The notes under the pieces are model-generated. The model made no database searches, was not told where the DNA came from, and saw only the letters and a program-made list of their open reading frames with translations. Shown piece by piece: positions 50,441 through 58,532 of a DNA stretch of 64,000 bases. This DNA comes from CALMUP01 sp035327305 (lineage in GTDB: Bacteria > Verrucomicrobiota > Kiritimatiellia > CAIVKH01). The translations under genes and the position numbers were made by a program. The stretch covers positions 20,764 through 84,763 of the forward strand of contig DAOLDL010000004.1 of the NCBI GenBank assembly GCA_035327305.1. Reading direction: 5' to 3'. Each line of letters begins with the position of its first letter. The stretch's first letter is position 1.

Positions 50441-52141
50441 ATGTACTGCTTTTTGTTGGTTTCATTTGCTTTTTTGATCACCGTTTTCCCGACGTTGGGA
50501 AGAAGCCCGGATCGGGAAATTCTCGGGTTTTCCGTAGCCACCAATGTCGGATTTGGCTTTAACGTTCATGTATTGGGCAATCATCCGGATATCGGGTCTT
50601 GGATATCCACCAATGCCGTGAAGCTTCGCTGGACGGCAGGTAACATTTGGACCGGCCAGGTCGCCGTTCAAAAAGGCACGGAGCTTGAATATAAATATGT
50701 TGCGCGGGATGGCTCGCCTTCGGCGTACACAAACATCAGCAACATTGTCTGGGAATCCGGAGCCAACCGCCAGCGATCGGTACCGGCGGCGGATGATCCT
50801 CCTGCGCCTGGAAAAACCGTTTATTATTATTCGGCCTGGACCAGCGCGACCCTGCTGGTGATTTCGGAAACCAATTTCCCCGCTTATCCGATGACCCGCA
50901 TCGGTCCCGGACGAAGCGAGGGCGAATATCTTTATCGCGCGCAAAATGTCGGCGAAGCCGGCGAATGGTTGGAATTTGTGCCCAACGGCTGGTTTAACAA
51001 CACGAACTACTGGGACAATCCGCCATACGTCGACTTCAACAACAATTACTTCACACCACTTGATGCGTTTATTCTGCAGGATGGCAACATCTACAATTAC
51101 TGGCCATCCAATGTCGTCTCCGCGCCCCGGGTGATTTCCAATTTTGTGAATTCAAGCCAAGGTGAAATTACCGGACGCTTGATTCGTATTTACCTGCCAC
51201 GCGGATATGACAGCCACCCGGAGCGCCGTTATCCGGTGCTGTACATGCAGGATGGAACCAACGTTTTTTCGCCGGGCGGAAGTTTCGGATCGTGGGATGC
51301 CGACCTGATCGCCACGCGTGAAATCAGCCAGGGACGCATGAGGGAAACAATCATCGTCGCGATCGACAACATGCCGAATCGCCGCGTCGAATACAATCCC
51401 CCCGGCAGTACGTACCCCACCGAGCCGCCCGGACACGCCGACAAATACCTCAAATTTCTCGCCGACAATGTGCGCCCCACCCTCGATTTCAACTTCCGGA
51501 CGTTGAACGAACGCCGCAACACGTTTGTTGGCGGCTCGTCGATGGGCGGTATTTTCAGCGTGTATGCCGGCTACGACACCAATTTATTCGGCGGCATCAT
51601 CGCCATGTCGCCCGCCTTCACCCGCGCCACCAACTACATGGCCGCATTGTGGAGTCGGGAAAAAACCCCGATCCGCATTTACATGGACACCGGCTCGGCC
51701 GAGGGACAGGTCGGCATTACTCCGGGTGGCGATTATTGGGAATCACCCTGGCAGGGATACGATATTTTCCTTTCTCATGGATTCGCGCCCAACCATGACT
51801 TGATGATGCGCGTTGGCCACGGCCATGGCCACAACGAAGCGGCCTGGCGGGCGCGACTTCCCTTTGCTTATCGATTTATTCTGAATGTCCGGGACGAACC
51901 AAACCGGATCGCGCAAAAAGAATGGCCACCGGATGTTTCTGCCATGCCATCACCCGGAATGATGACATTCAACACGCTTCAACACTTCAACTATCAACTT
52001 GATGAAAAAACCGGCGAACAGTGGAATCCCACCGACGTCGTTTATCGCGAAACAAACGCCTGGTCCTCCGCGTTCTCACTAACCATCCCGATCCATCACA
52101 CGACGGTATGGCATCGCGTTTCGTGCAGACCGGCTGAATGA
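50441..52141 (+). CDS. Secreted esterase with N-terminal CBM20-like starch-binding domain
   Basis: A 566-residue protein with a signal peptide (about 1-21). Residues about 29-125 resemble CBM20: VHVLGNHPDIGSW, then LRWTAGNIWTGQVAV and ELEYKYVARDG. The rest, from about residue 240, is an esterase D-type alpha/beta hydrolase: RIYLPRGYD, YPVLYMQDGTN, nucleophile Ser367 in GGSSMGG and a catalytic His in GHGHNEAAWRARLPFAY. It may remove ester groups from a starch-like or other alpha-glucan polymer. The C-terminal 80 residues have no recognised domain. It is divergent from dapA and ends 1 base from hemY. Confidence 0.86.
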   Translation: MYCFLLVSFAFLITVFPTLGRSPDREILGFSVATNVGFGFNVHVLGNHPDIGSWISTNAVKLRWTAGNIWTGQVAVQKGTELEYKYVARDGSPSAYTNISNIVWESGANRQRSVPAADDPPAPGKTVYYYSAWTSATLLVISETNFPAYPMTRIGPGRSEGEYLYRAQNVGEAGEWLEFVPNGWFNNTNYWDNPPYVDFNNNYFTPLDAFILQDGNIYNYWPSNVVSAPRVISNFVNSSQGEITGRLIRIYLPRGYDSHPERRYPVLYMQDGTNVFSPGGSFGSWDADLIATREISQGRMRETIIVAIDNMPNRRVEYNPPGSTYPTEPPGHADKYLKFLADNVRPTLDFNFRTLNERRNTFVGGSSMGGIFSVYAGYDTNLFGGIIAMSPAFTRATNYMAALWSREKTPIRIYMDTGSAEGQVGITPGGDYWESPWQGYDIFLSHGFAPNHDLMMRVGHGHGHNEAAWRARLPFAYRFILNVRDEPNRIAQKEWPPDVSAMPSPGMMTFNTLQHFNYQLDEKTGEQWNPTDVVYRETNAWSSAFSLTIPIHHTTVWHRVSCRPAE

Positions 52142-52142
52142 T

Positions 52143-53564
52143 TTACTTCGCAATCGGGATAATGCGATCCACGGTCATCAAGGCGCTCTTGATGCAATCC
52201 GGCATGCCAATGCCGTGGTAAGAGCTTCCGGCAAGATGCAAACCGCCGACCGACGCGGCCAGCGCATCCATCTTTTCCACACGGGATGGATGGCCGACAT
52301 CGTATTGCGGATTGCCTTTATGCCACTGGTAAACACGGTGAAGCATCGGCTTTGCGGTAATCCCGAACAATACGGCGAATTCATCGCGCACCATGTCAAT
52401 CAATGCGTCTTCATCCTGTTCGGCCAGCGCCTCGTCGCGGTATCCACCAACAAACGCACGCAACAGTACGCATCCCGGCGGCGCGCGATGTTTGAATTTG
52501 GTTGAAGCCCAGGTGCAGGCAATGAGACGGCGTTTTTCACTGGCCGGAATCAAAACGCCAAAACCATCCAACGGACGATCCGCCGGAATGTCATCCAAAA
52601 GATAGGCCAGTGAACATGTCGCCGTGCTGACAAACCGGATCGCACCCATCATGCGTGACAATTCTTCGTTCAGGGGCGCGACCAATCCGGCGGCGCGATG
52701 CGCGGGAATGGCCAGCACCACATCATCGCAAGGCAGTGTTGCCGGGCCGTTACCGGACAATGAAAGCGTGTATTTTCCATCGCAACGTTCGATGGCGGTG
52801 ACGGAAGTGTCGGTCCATATCGTTCCGGTCAACCGCGCAATGAGCGCGTCGACAAGCTGGCGCATACCACCCTTCAAGGAGTTAAACATGGCATTTCCCG
52901 CCGCCGGCAAACCCGTCCGCCTGGGTGGATTCTTTTTCATTGCTTGCGCCGCGCGAATCAGGCTTCCGTATTTCTTTTCCATCTCCAGAAACATCGGAAA
53001 CGCGCCGCGCATGCTCAACCGGTCCGGATCGCTGACAAAAATTCCGGCCATCAACGGACCGGCAAATTTATCCACAGCTTCACGTCCGAGACGTCGACCA
53101 ATAAAATCGCCCAACGATTCGTCGTCCGCCGCCGGACGCGGAGGCAGAAAGTATTCCATCGCCATGCGCAATTTTCCAAGCGGCGAAATGAGCGGCGTCA
53201 TCAGAAAAGGCTTCAGCCTGGTGGGAATACTCAACCGGAATCCGGACGGCAATTGCACGAGTTTGCCGCGATTCAACACATACACTTTGTTTTCAAGCTG
53301 GTTGTTCGGGAGCAACAACTCCGCCAGGCCAAGTTCATGGCACAAGGCGAGGCACCACGGCTTATCCGTCACAAACGAATCGGGTCCGCCTTCGATTACA
53401 AACTCGCGCTCATGATCCGTGACAATTTTTCCGCCGACCTGACTCCGCGAATCAATAAGCGTGTAACGAACATCGACCCCTTGTTCTGCCGCGCGTTTTT
53501 GAAGGTAAAACGCAGTGGCAAGTCCCGCGATACCTGCACCGACAATGGCTACATGCCGACCCAT
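52143..53564 (-). CDS. hemY: Protoporphyrinogen/coproporphyrinogen oxidase (HemY/CgoX type)
   Basis: FAD-dependent oxidase of 473 residues. The FAD site is VAIVGAGIAGLATAFYL, followed by DSRSQVGGKI and EGGPDSF. The central KGGMRQLVDAL and C-terminal AGSSYHGIGMPDCIKSA are family signatures. In organisms with HemQ this oxidase usually makes coproporphyrin III from coproporphyrinogen III; sequence alone does not settle the substrate. It shares one base with hemE (TGATG), so translation is coupled. The symbol hemG is used for the same gene in some annotations. Confidence 0.93.
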   Translation of the reverse strand: MGRHVAIVGAGIAGLATAFYLQKRAAEQGVDVRYTLIDSRSQVGGKIVTDHEREFVIEGGPDSFVTDKPWCLALCHELGLAELLLPNNQLENKVYVLNRGKLVQLPSGFRLSIPTRLKPFLMTPLISPLGKLRMAMEYFLPPRPAADDESLGDFIGRRLGREAVDKFAGPLMAGIFVSDPDRLSMRGAFPMFLEMEKKYGSLIRAAQAMKKNPPRRTGLPAAGNAMFNSLKGGMRQLVDALIARLTGTIWTDTSVTAIERCDGKYTLSLSGNGPATLPCDDVVLAIPAHRAAGLVAPLNEELSRMMGAIRFVSTATCSLAYLLDDIPADRPLDGFGVLIPASEKRRLIACTWASTKFKHRAPPGCVLLRAFVGGYRDEALAEQDEDALIDMVRDEFAVLFGITAKPMLHRVYQWHKGNPQYDVGHPSRVEKMDALAASVGGLHLAGSSYHGIGMPDCIKSALMTVDRIIPIAK

Positions 53565-54634
53565 CAGCTGGCGGCTCCTGCGGATTGATTGAGTTTAAAG
53601 TTGTGAACCAGATCAACAAGGTGCGCCACGTTTGCCGGGTCCGTCTGCTTTAACACGCCATGACCAAGATTGAAAATGTAGCCTGGGCGATTTGCGACCC
53701 GCTCCATAATGGCGTTTGCTCGCCGGGTAATCATATCCTTGCCGGCCAGCAGTATTACCGGGTCAAGATTACCCTGCACGGCGATGCCGGCGCCGAGACG
53801 GTTCCATGCATCAAGAATGTCGATGCGCCAATCGATGCCGATCACACTGCCGCCCGCTTCCCGTAATTCAGCAAGCAATCCAGATGCTCCGGTTGCAAAA
53901 TGAATGGCCGGCACATCGGGATGCTTCACGTGCAATACATCGAAGATGTAACGAGAGTATGGCAGGACGTATTCGCGATAGTCGTCGGGACCCAGCAGGC
54001 CGGCCCAACTATCAAAAACCTGCACGGCTTGCGCGCCGGCATCAATCTGCCGAAGCAGATAATCGGACGAAGCACGGGCCAGGCGCCCCATCAACCCATG
54101 CCAGGCGCCGGGTTCGCTGTACATCATCTGCCGGGCGCGATCAAATTCCCGCGATGATTTTCCCTCGATGGCATAACACGCCAAGGTGAATGGCGCGCCG
54201 CAGAACCCTATCAACGGAAGTTTCCCGTCCAGTTCGCGGCGCGTGAGCTTGATCGCGTCAATGGTAAACTCCGTTGCCTCCGGATCGGCCTGTTCAGACC
54301 ATGACGCAATGTCCGCCGCGCACACGGGATTTTCAATCACCGGTCCGACGCCGCTGACAAACGTTAACTTCAATCCGAAACCCTCGAGAATCGGCAGAAT
54401 ATCCGAGAAAATAATCGCGGCATCCACCCCGAAGGCCCGCACCGGTTGCAGTGTCACCTCCGTGGCGATTGCGGGATCGCGAATCATATCGAGCAGGTTG
54501 TGCTTTGAACGAATGGCGCGGTATTCCGGCATGTAGCGTCCGGCCTGGCGCATCAACCATACCGGCACACGGTCCACCGGCTCCCGGCGACATGCTTTGA
54601 GAAACCGGTCGTTCACGCCACGACCTGTTGCCAT
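53564..54634 (-). CDS. hemE: Uroporphyrinogen decarboxylase
   Basis: Removes four acetate carboxyls from uroporphyrinogen III to give coproporphyrinogen III. The signature PVWLMRQAGRYMPEYR is present at the N-terminus, with LIGFCGAPFTLACY and FDSWAGLLGPDDY later. Length 356 is normal. The start may be this ATG (22-base overlap with hemQ) or a GTG at 54616 that overlaps the hemQ stop as GTGA, the junction style seen elsewhere here. Confidence 0.95.
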   Translation of the reverse strand: MATGRGVNDRFLKACRREPVDRVPVWLMRQAGRYMPEYRAIRSKHNLLDMIRDPAIATEVTLQPVRAFGVDAAIIFSDILPILEGFGLKLTFVSGVGPVIENPVCAADIASWSEQADPEATEFTIDAIKLTRRELDGKLPLIGFCGAPFTLACYAIEGKSSREFDRARQMMYSEPGAWHGLMGRLARASSDYLLRQIDAGAQAVQVFDSWAGLLGPDDYREYVLPYSRYIFDVLHVKHPDVPAIHFATGASGLLAELREAGGSVIGIDWRIDILDAWNRLGAGIAVQGNLDPVILLAGKDMITRRANAIMERVANRPGYIFNLGHGVLKQTDPANVAHLVDLVHNFKLNQSAGAAS

Positions 54635-55344
54635 GCCGCCTTGCCGATAAAGAACGGCCCGAGGCTTTCCAGAAATTCCGATGTTTGCCGCGTCTTGCGC
54701 ATCGCCTGCACCATGGCTGACAACGGAAAAAGTTCTTTGCCGATAAGGCCGATCACGAAATCGTTGTCATTTTTGTCCAGCCCCCGGCAATCCAGCCTGA
54801 TGTCGTAGCCGAAGTCACCGGCGCTGAACAATGCGCCGAGTTTGCCGTGCTCGCCGAGGATTTCCTTTTGCTCTTCCGCAGGAAGCTTCTCGAAAGCGCC
54901 GGCGCGACGCAACGGATACCAAACCGCCCACGGCCAGTCAGGGTTGGTCAGGCGTTGTATCGGGCGGTTCACGAGTACATGATCGAGGTCCGCCTCGTAG
55001 CCGATTGAGTATGACCGCCCGAGCATCGTGTACTCCGGCTTCGGCATGAGATCGGCAAAAACGTCCTGATGAAAAAGATCACGCCAGGGACCCAGGAAAA
55101 AATCGGGCGATTCGCTTGCGGTCATGATTCCGATGCCCAGCGGATCGTTGATGTCGCGATAAACCGCGACCGGCGCCTTGACCTTGCGCACGGCTTCAAC
55201 AACCGCGTCGAGGTTCGAGCATTCGCCAAACACCTGGAGTTGCATGAATAAGCGTCGATCGGAGCGGATGATGTTGCCACGCACGTCACGGCCTTTTTCA
55301 CTCAAGTCCGGCAGACCGGTTTTTTCGTCGACAGGCAGACTCAT
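54613..55344 (-). CDS. hemQ: HemQ, coproheme decarboxylase (chlorite-dismutase family)
   Basis: A 243-residue member of the chlorite dismutase superfamily. The likely proximal haem ligand is His166 in LGEHGKLG, and Tyr143 in WYPLRR matches the catalytic tyrosine of HemQ/ChdC enzymes, which decarboxylate coproheme to haem b. It lacks the dismutase arginine context that I can recognise. Its place between hemL and hemE supports a haem role. A ribosome site (GAGGA) lies about 9 bases before the ATG, and the start shares one base with the hemL stop (TAATG). Confidence 0.9.
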   Translation of the reverse strand: MSLPVDEKTGLPDLSEKGRDVRGNIIRSDRRLFMQLQVFGECSNLDAVVEAVRKVKAPVAVYRDINDPLGIGIMTASESPDFFLGPWRDLFHQDVFADLMPKPEYTMLGRSYSIGYEADLDHVLVNRPIQRLTNPDWPWAVWYPLRRAGAFEKLPAEEQKEILGEHGKLGALFSAGDFGYDIRLDCRGLDKNDNDFVIGLIGKELFPLSAMVQAMRKTRQTSEFLESLGPFFIGKAAWQQVVA

Positions 55345-56621
55345 TATGACAATTCCTCAAAAGCGGCGGACCATGCCGCCACGGTTTTACTGATGTGTTC
55401 ATCCGTGTGGGCCACGGAAAGGAAACTTACCTCAAATGGCGATGGCGGCATGTAAACGCCATGTCGAAGCAACGCATGGAATGCTTTGACGTATTGATCC
55501 TTGTTCGTGCGCATGACGTCGTCGAAGTCGTGGACGGCATGATCGCAGAAAAACACCGAAAACACACTGCCGAGTGTCGGGATCGAGACTTCGATGCCGC
55601 GACGTGACGCGGCGTTGCGAAGCGACGCCACAAGAAATGCCGTTTTTTGCTCAAGCGCGGCATACGGCTGATTGTTTTTCAACCAGCGCAACGTGGCCAG
55701 TCCGGCGGCAACGGAAACTGGATTTCCGCTAAGCGTGCCCGCCTGATAGACATCGCCCAGCGGAGCAAGGCGCTCCATGACATCGTGCCGGCCGCCAAGC
55801 GCGCCAACCGGCATTCCGCCGCCGATGATTTTGCCAAGGCAGGTTATATCAGGACTGATGCCGCAAAGATTCTGGTATCCGCCGAAACCGAACCGGAAAC
55901 CATTGATGACTTCGTCAAACACCAACAATGCGCCGACGCGGGTCGCGCGTTCGCGAAGTCCCTCAAGAAAACCCGGCTCGGGCAGAATCAGTCCGACATT
56001 CGCGGCAACCGGCTCCACAATGATTGCCGCCAGTTCATGCCCGTGAGCATCAAGAAGATGATCGACATCCTCGAGATGATTGTAGCGGGCGACCAACGTA
56101 TTGGCCGCGCAGACCGCGGGAACGCCGGCGGACGAGGCGGAAGCGATACCCGCCACTCCGCTTCCGGCCTTTACCAACATGCAGTCGGCGTGACCGTGGT
56201 AACAGCCGCTGAACTTCAAGACCTTCTCGCGTCCGGTGAATCCGCGGGCGAGGCGGATCGCGGTCATGCACGCTTCGGTTCCGGAACTGACCAGTCGCAC
56301 GCGTTGCATGGAGGGAATCGCGGACCGGATCAGCTCGGCCATTTCAATTTCCGCTTCGGTGGTTACGGCGTAACTGGCGCCGCGCACAACGGCCTGCTGG
56401 ACAGCTTCGACAACACTTGAGTGGGCATGACCGAGAATAAGCGGACCGAACGACATGCAATAGTCGATCAGTTGCCGTCCGTCGGTGGTTTCCAGCTCCG
56501 CTCCTGCGGCCTGCCTGGCATAAATGGGATTTCCGCCGACGGACTTGAATGCCCGGACCGGGCTGTTGACCCCGCCCGGCATGACCTGCTCGGCACGCTC
56601 TTTTAGGTTTAATTCAGACAT
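55344..56621 (-). CDS. hemL: Glutamate-1-semialdehyde 2,1-aminomutase
   Basis: Makes 5-aminolevulinate from glutamate semialdehyde, the C5 route into tetrapyrroles. The 425-residue PLP enzyme has MPGGVNSPVRAF at the N-terminus, VSSGTEACMTAIRLARGFTG, VFDEVINGFR and the PLP lysine Lys264 in CLGKIIGGGMPVGA. It leads the minus-strand run hemL-hemQ-hemE-hemY, in which every junction overlaps. Confidence 0.96.
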   Translation of the reverse strand: MSELNLKERAEQVMPGGVNSPVRAFKSVGGNPIYARQAAGAELETTDGRQLIDYCMSFGPLILGHAHSSVVEAVQQAVVRGASYAVTTEAEIEMAELIRSAIPSMQRVRLVSSGTEACMTAIRLARGFTGREKVLKFSGCYHGHADCMLVKAGSGVAGIASASSAGVPAVCAANTLVARYNHLEDVDHLLDAHGHELAAIIVEPVAANVGLILPEPGFLEGLRERATRVGALLVFDEVINGFRFGFGGYQNLCGISPDITCLGKIIGGGMPVGALGGRHDVMERLAPLGDVYQAGTLSGNPVSVAAGLATLRWLKNNQPYAALEQKTAFLVASLRNAASRRGIEVSIPTLGSVFSVFFCDHAVHDFDDVMRTNKDQYVKAFHALLRHGVYMPPSPFEVSFLSVAHTDEHISKTVAAWSAAFEELS

Positions 56622-56680
56622 GGGCGCAAAAGTACAACAATCCCCCGGTTCACGCGAATAAATTTATAGGGGGTGTATCA

Positions 56681-56697
56681 GCGCCTCCGCGAGGCGC
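56681..56697. repeat. GC-rich hairpin between hemL and the zincin lipoprotein gene
   Basis: GCGCCTC and GAGGCGC pair perfectly around a 3-base loop. It lies downstream of the zincin gene stop (minus strand) and upstream of hemL. No T run follows, so it is a weak terminator at best; it could affect mRNA ends or be an operator for hemL. Confidence 0.4.
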
Positions 56698-56790
56698 AGT
56701 ATCTCATCACATGGCACGACATCGTCCAGGCGAATGCCGCAGACGGCGCGGCTACTACACCAGCGAGGTGAGCGTTTATAGTGAATACGT

Positions 56791-57630
56791 TTATTCGTCG
56801 CCGACACCTGCTTCAGAAGCATCGGCGATTTTCCCCGCTTCGATTCGTCCCAGGGCGTGCCCGCCCAGAACCGCCGCGCCGTACAGCCAGAAATTCCAGA
56901 CCGGCACGATCTGCCCGAAACCGCCACCGACATACGTGCCATAAGCGGGATACATGATAACATATCCCTCCTTCTGGAGTTCTGTTGACTCCTCCGCAAG
57001 CAGGTAACCCAACGCATCGCTGGTCGCCTGCGCCTCGTGATACAGATTCACAAACGGTATCATGTAGACAAACGCGTACGTCCCCTTCCATTTGCGACCG
57101 GCAAAATCCTTGGCGTGACCACCTTCATGAAGCGCGATGGCGGGTATATCCGAGTAAAGATTAACCGTGTTGGAGTATGGATTATAGTGGTCGCCGCCGA
57201 AAAACCTTCCCGGCAAAATCGTATAGTGCAACCAACCCAATACGCCTATCGTGTAGCGCCACCCCGCGCCAACTGATTTATTGGCGACCAATCGCCGCCA
57301 CTCGTCCCCGACATGGTAGGCGTTGAGACGGACCTTAACATGCGTCAATTGGTTGGCCTCCAGATAGCGGCGCATGATCTCCTCGGTTTCCTCGCCGATC
57401 TGGTGGTTGTCCACGCGGCGGTCCCACAAAACCAATTTTCCGAGCCAACTGCCCGGCCAAATCCAATCGGAGCGATCCAGCCATTTGTACGGTTTACCCC
57501 TTACAATCTGCGGGTCCGGAGGAACCTGTGCGTCAAGCCGCGGATCAATGTAGGTCACGCCATGCCGGTATGGAACCGTGGCGCAACCCGCACACAGAAA
57601 TACCGCGCACACAAGAATTGCATGCTTCAT
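56791..57630 (-). CDS. Lipoprotein with a HEGGH zincin motif
   Basis: A 279-residue lipoprotein (lipobox CAGC, Cys16). Residues 168-172 are HEGGH within AIALHEGGHAKDF, the HExxH zinc-binding and catalytic helix of metallopeptidases. A possible third ligand is Glu199 in LYHEAQATSDAL, 27 residues after the second His, as in gluzincins. The segment before the motif (NTVNLYSDIPA) would be the edge strand. The C-terminus has a hydrophobic stretch (about 240-260) rich in Gly. I cannot name a known family. It is divergent from the C39 peptidase operon, with 161 bases between the starts. Confidence 0.82.
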   Translation of the reverse strand: MKHAILVCAVFLCAGCATVPYRHGVTYIDPRLDAQVPPDPQIVRGKPYKWLDRSDWIWPGSWLGKLVLWDRRVDNHQIGEETEEIMRRYLEANQLTHVKVRLNAYHVGDEWRRLVANKSVGAGWRYTIGVLGWLHYTILPGRFFGGDHYNPYSNTVNLYSDIPAIALHEGGHAKDFAGRKWKGTYAFVYMIPFVNLYHEAQATSDALGYLLAEESTELQKEGYVIMYPAYGTYVGGGFGQIVPVWNFWLYGAAVLGGHALGRIEAGKIADASEAGVGDE

Positions 57631-57708
57631 GCATCCACTATGTCATGACACATGCCAAAAGCCAAGAGTGCACATTGAACCTGACACCCGCCTTGAACTG
57701 CAGATTTC

Positions 57709-57736
57709 TTGACGGGACATACGGGCATGATACTTT
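57709..57736 (+). promoter_or_regulatory. Candidate promoter for the amidoligase operon
   Basis: TTGACG at 57709-57714 and TACTTT at 57731-57736 with a 16-base spacer, about 55 bases before the C39 peptidase start. The -35 box is good and the -10 box is weak. It is the only promoter-like pair I see in this gap for the plus strand. Confidence 0.35.
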
Positions 57737-57791
57737 CAATTATTAATCACATGACGCTGACTATAAATGTGCTGATCTGCCGCGCGCCGCG

Positions 57792-58520
57792 ATGTCGCGC
57801 ATTGTCGCCTTGAAAACCAAACTCAAGCTCGAAATTCTTCCCCAGCCCGACAACACCACGTGCGGCCCAACCTGCCTGCATGCGGTGTATCGTTATTTCG
57901 GGGATGGCGTTCCCCTGCACGATGTGGTGCGCGAAGTGCCATCGTTGAAATCCGGCGGCACGCTGGGTGTCATGCTGGCCAATCACGCACTGCGACGCGG
58001 CTATAACGCGACCATCTATTCCTACAACATCCGCTTGTTCGATCCCACGTGGTTTGTATTGTCATCCGGCGAAATCAGCAAAAGACTTCGACGCCAGGCC
58101 CGTGTAAAAAAGCGCGATAAATTGCAGAAAGCGACGCACGCCTACATCGAATTTCTGGACTTGGGTGGAAAACTCAAAGTTCAGGACCTCACACCCCGGC
58201 TTTTACGCAAATACCTCAACCGGGGCATTCCGGTGCTGACGGGATTAAGCTCCACGTATCTTTATCAATCCCCGCGTGAATACGGCCCTCACGACGTGGA
58301 CGACGATATCCGCGGCCAACCCGCCGGCCACTTCGTGGTGCTTCGCGGCTATGATCGCAAACGTAAATCCATTTTTGTCGCCGACCCGCTGGAAAGCAAT
58401 CCGTACTCGTCCGATCATCAATACGAATTAGGTATTGAGCGGGTCATTTGTTCGATTTTACTTGGCATTGTCACCGACGACGCCAACCTGATCATCATTC
58501 AACCCAAAAGGGATACTTAA
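57792..58520 (+). CDS. Papain-like C39-type cysteine peptidase
   Basis: A 242-residue protein without a signal peptide. The catalytic residues of C39/papain-like peptidases are visible: Cys24 in DNTTCGPTCLHAVYRYF, His180 in GQPAGHFVVLRGYD and Asp198 in IFVADPL. The spacing and the G-H-F-V-V-L-x-G-Y-D pattern match double-glycine-type C39 domains, but no ABC transporter is fused or adjacent. It is the first gene of the five-gene run; 12 bases separate it from the ATP-grasp gene. It may cut a peptide made by the ligases or act as an acyltransferase. No ribosome site is obvious. Confidence 0.87.
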   Translation: MSRIVALKTKLKLEILPQPDNTTCGPTCLHAVYRYFGDGVPLHDVVREVPSLKSGGTLGVMLANHALRRGYNATIYSYNIRLFDPTWFVLSSGEISKRLRRQARVKKRDKLQKATHAYIEFLDLGGKLKVQDLTPRLLRKYLNRGIPVLTGLSSTYLYQSPREYGPHDVDDDIRGQPAGHFVVLRGYDRKRKSIFVADPLESNPYSSDHQYELGIERVICSILLGIVTDDANLIIIQPKRDT

Positions 58521-58532
58521 CCCCATACTGCC

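Noticed and set aside
52624..53415. A 263-residue plus-strand frame over hemY
   Set aside because: Antisense to a clear FAD enzyme; Ser/Arg/Pro-rich composition typical of shadow frames.
55647..56420. A 257-residue plus-strand frame over hemL
   Set aside because: Antisense to hemL, which has all catalytic residues; no independent evidence for coding.
56664..57017. A minus-strand frame whose last 25 residues look protein-like (GIRLDDVVPCDEILRLAEAL)
   Set aside because: Most of it overlaps the zincin lipoprotein in another frame. The coding-like end beyond 56790 is short and has no start or ribosome site, so it may be a remnant but cannot be supported.
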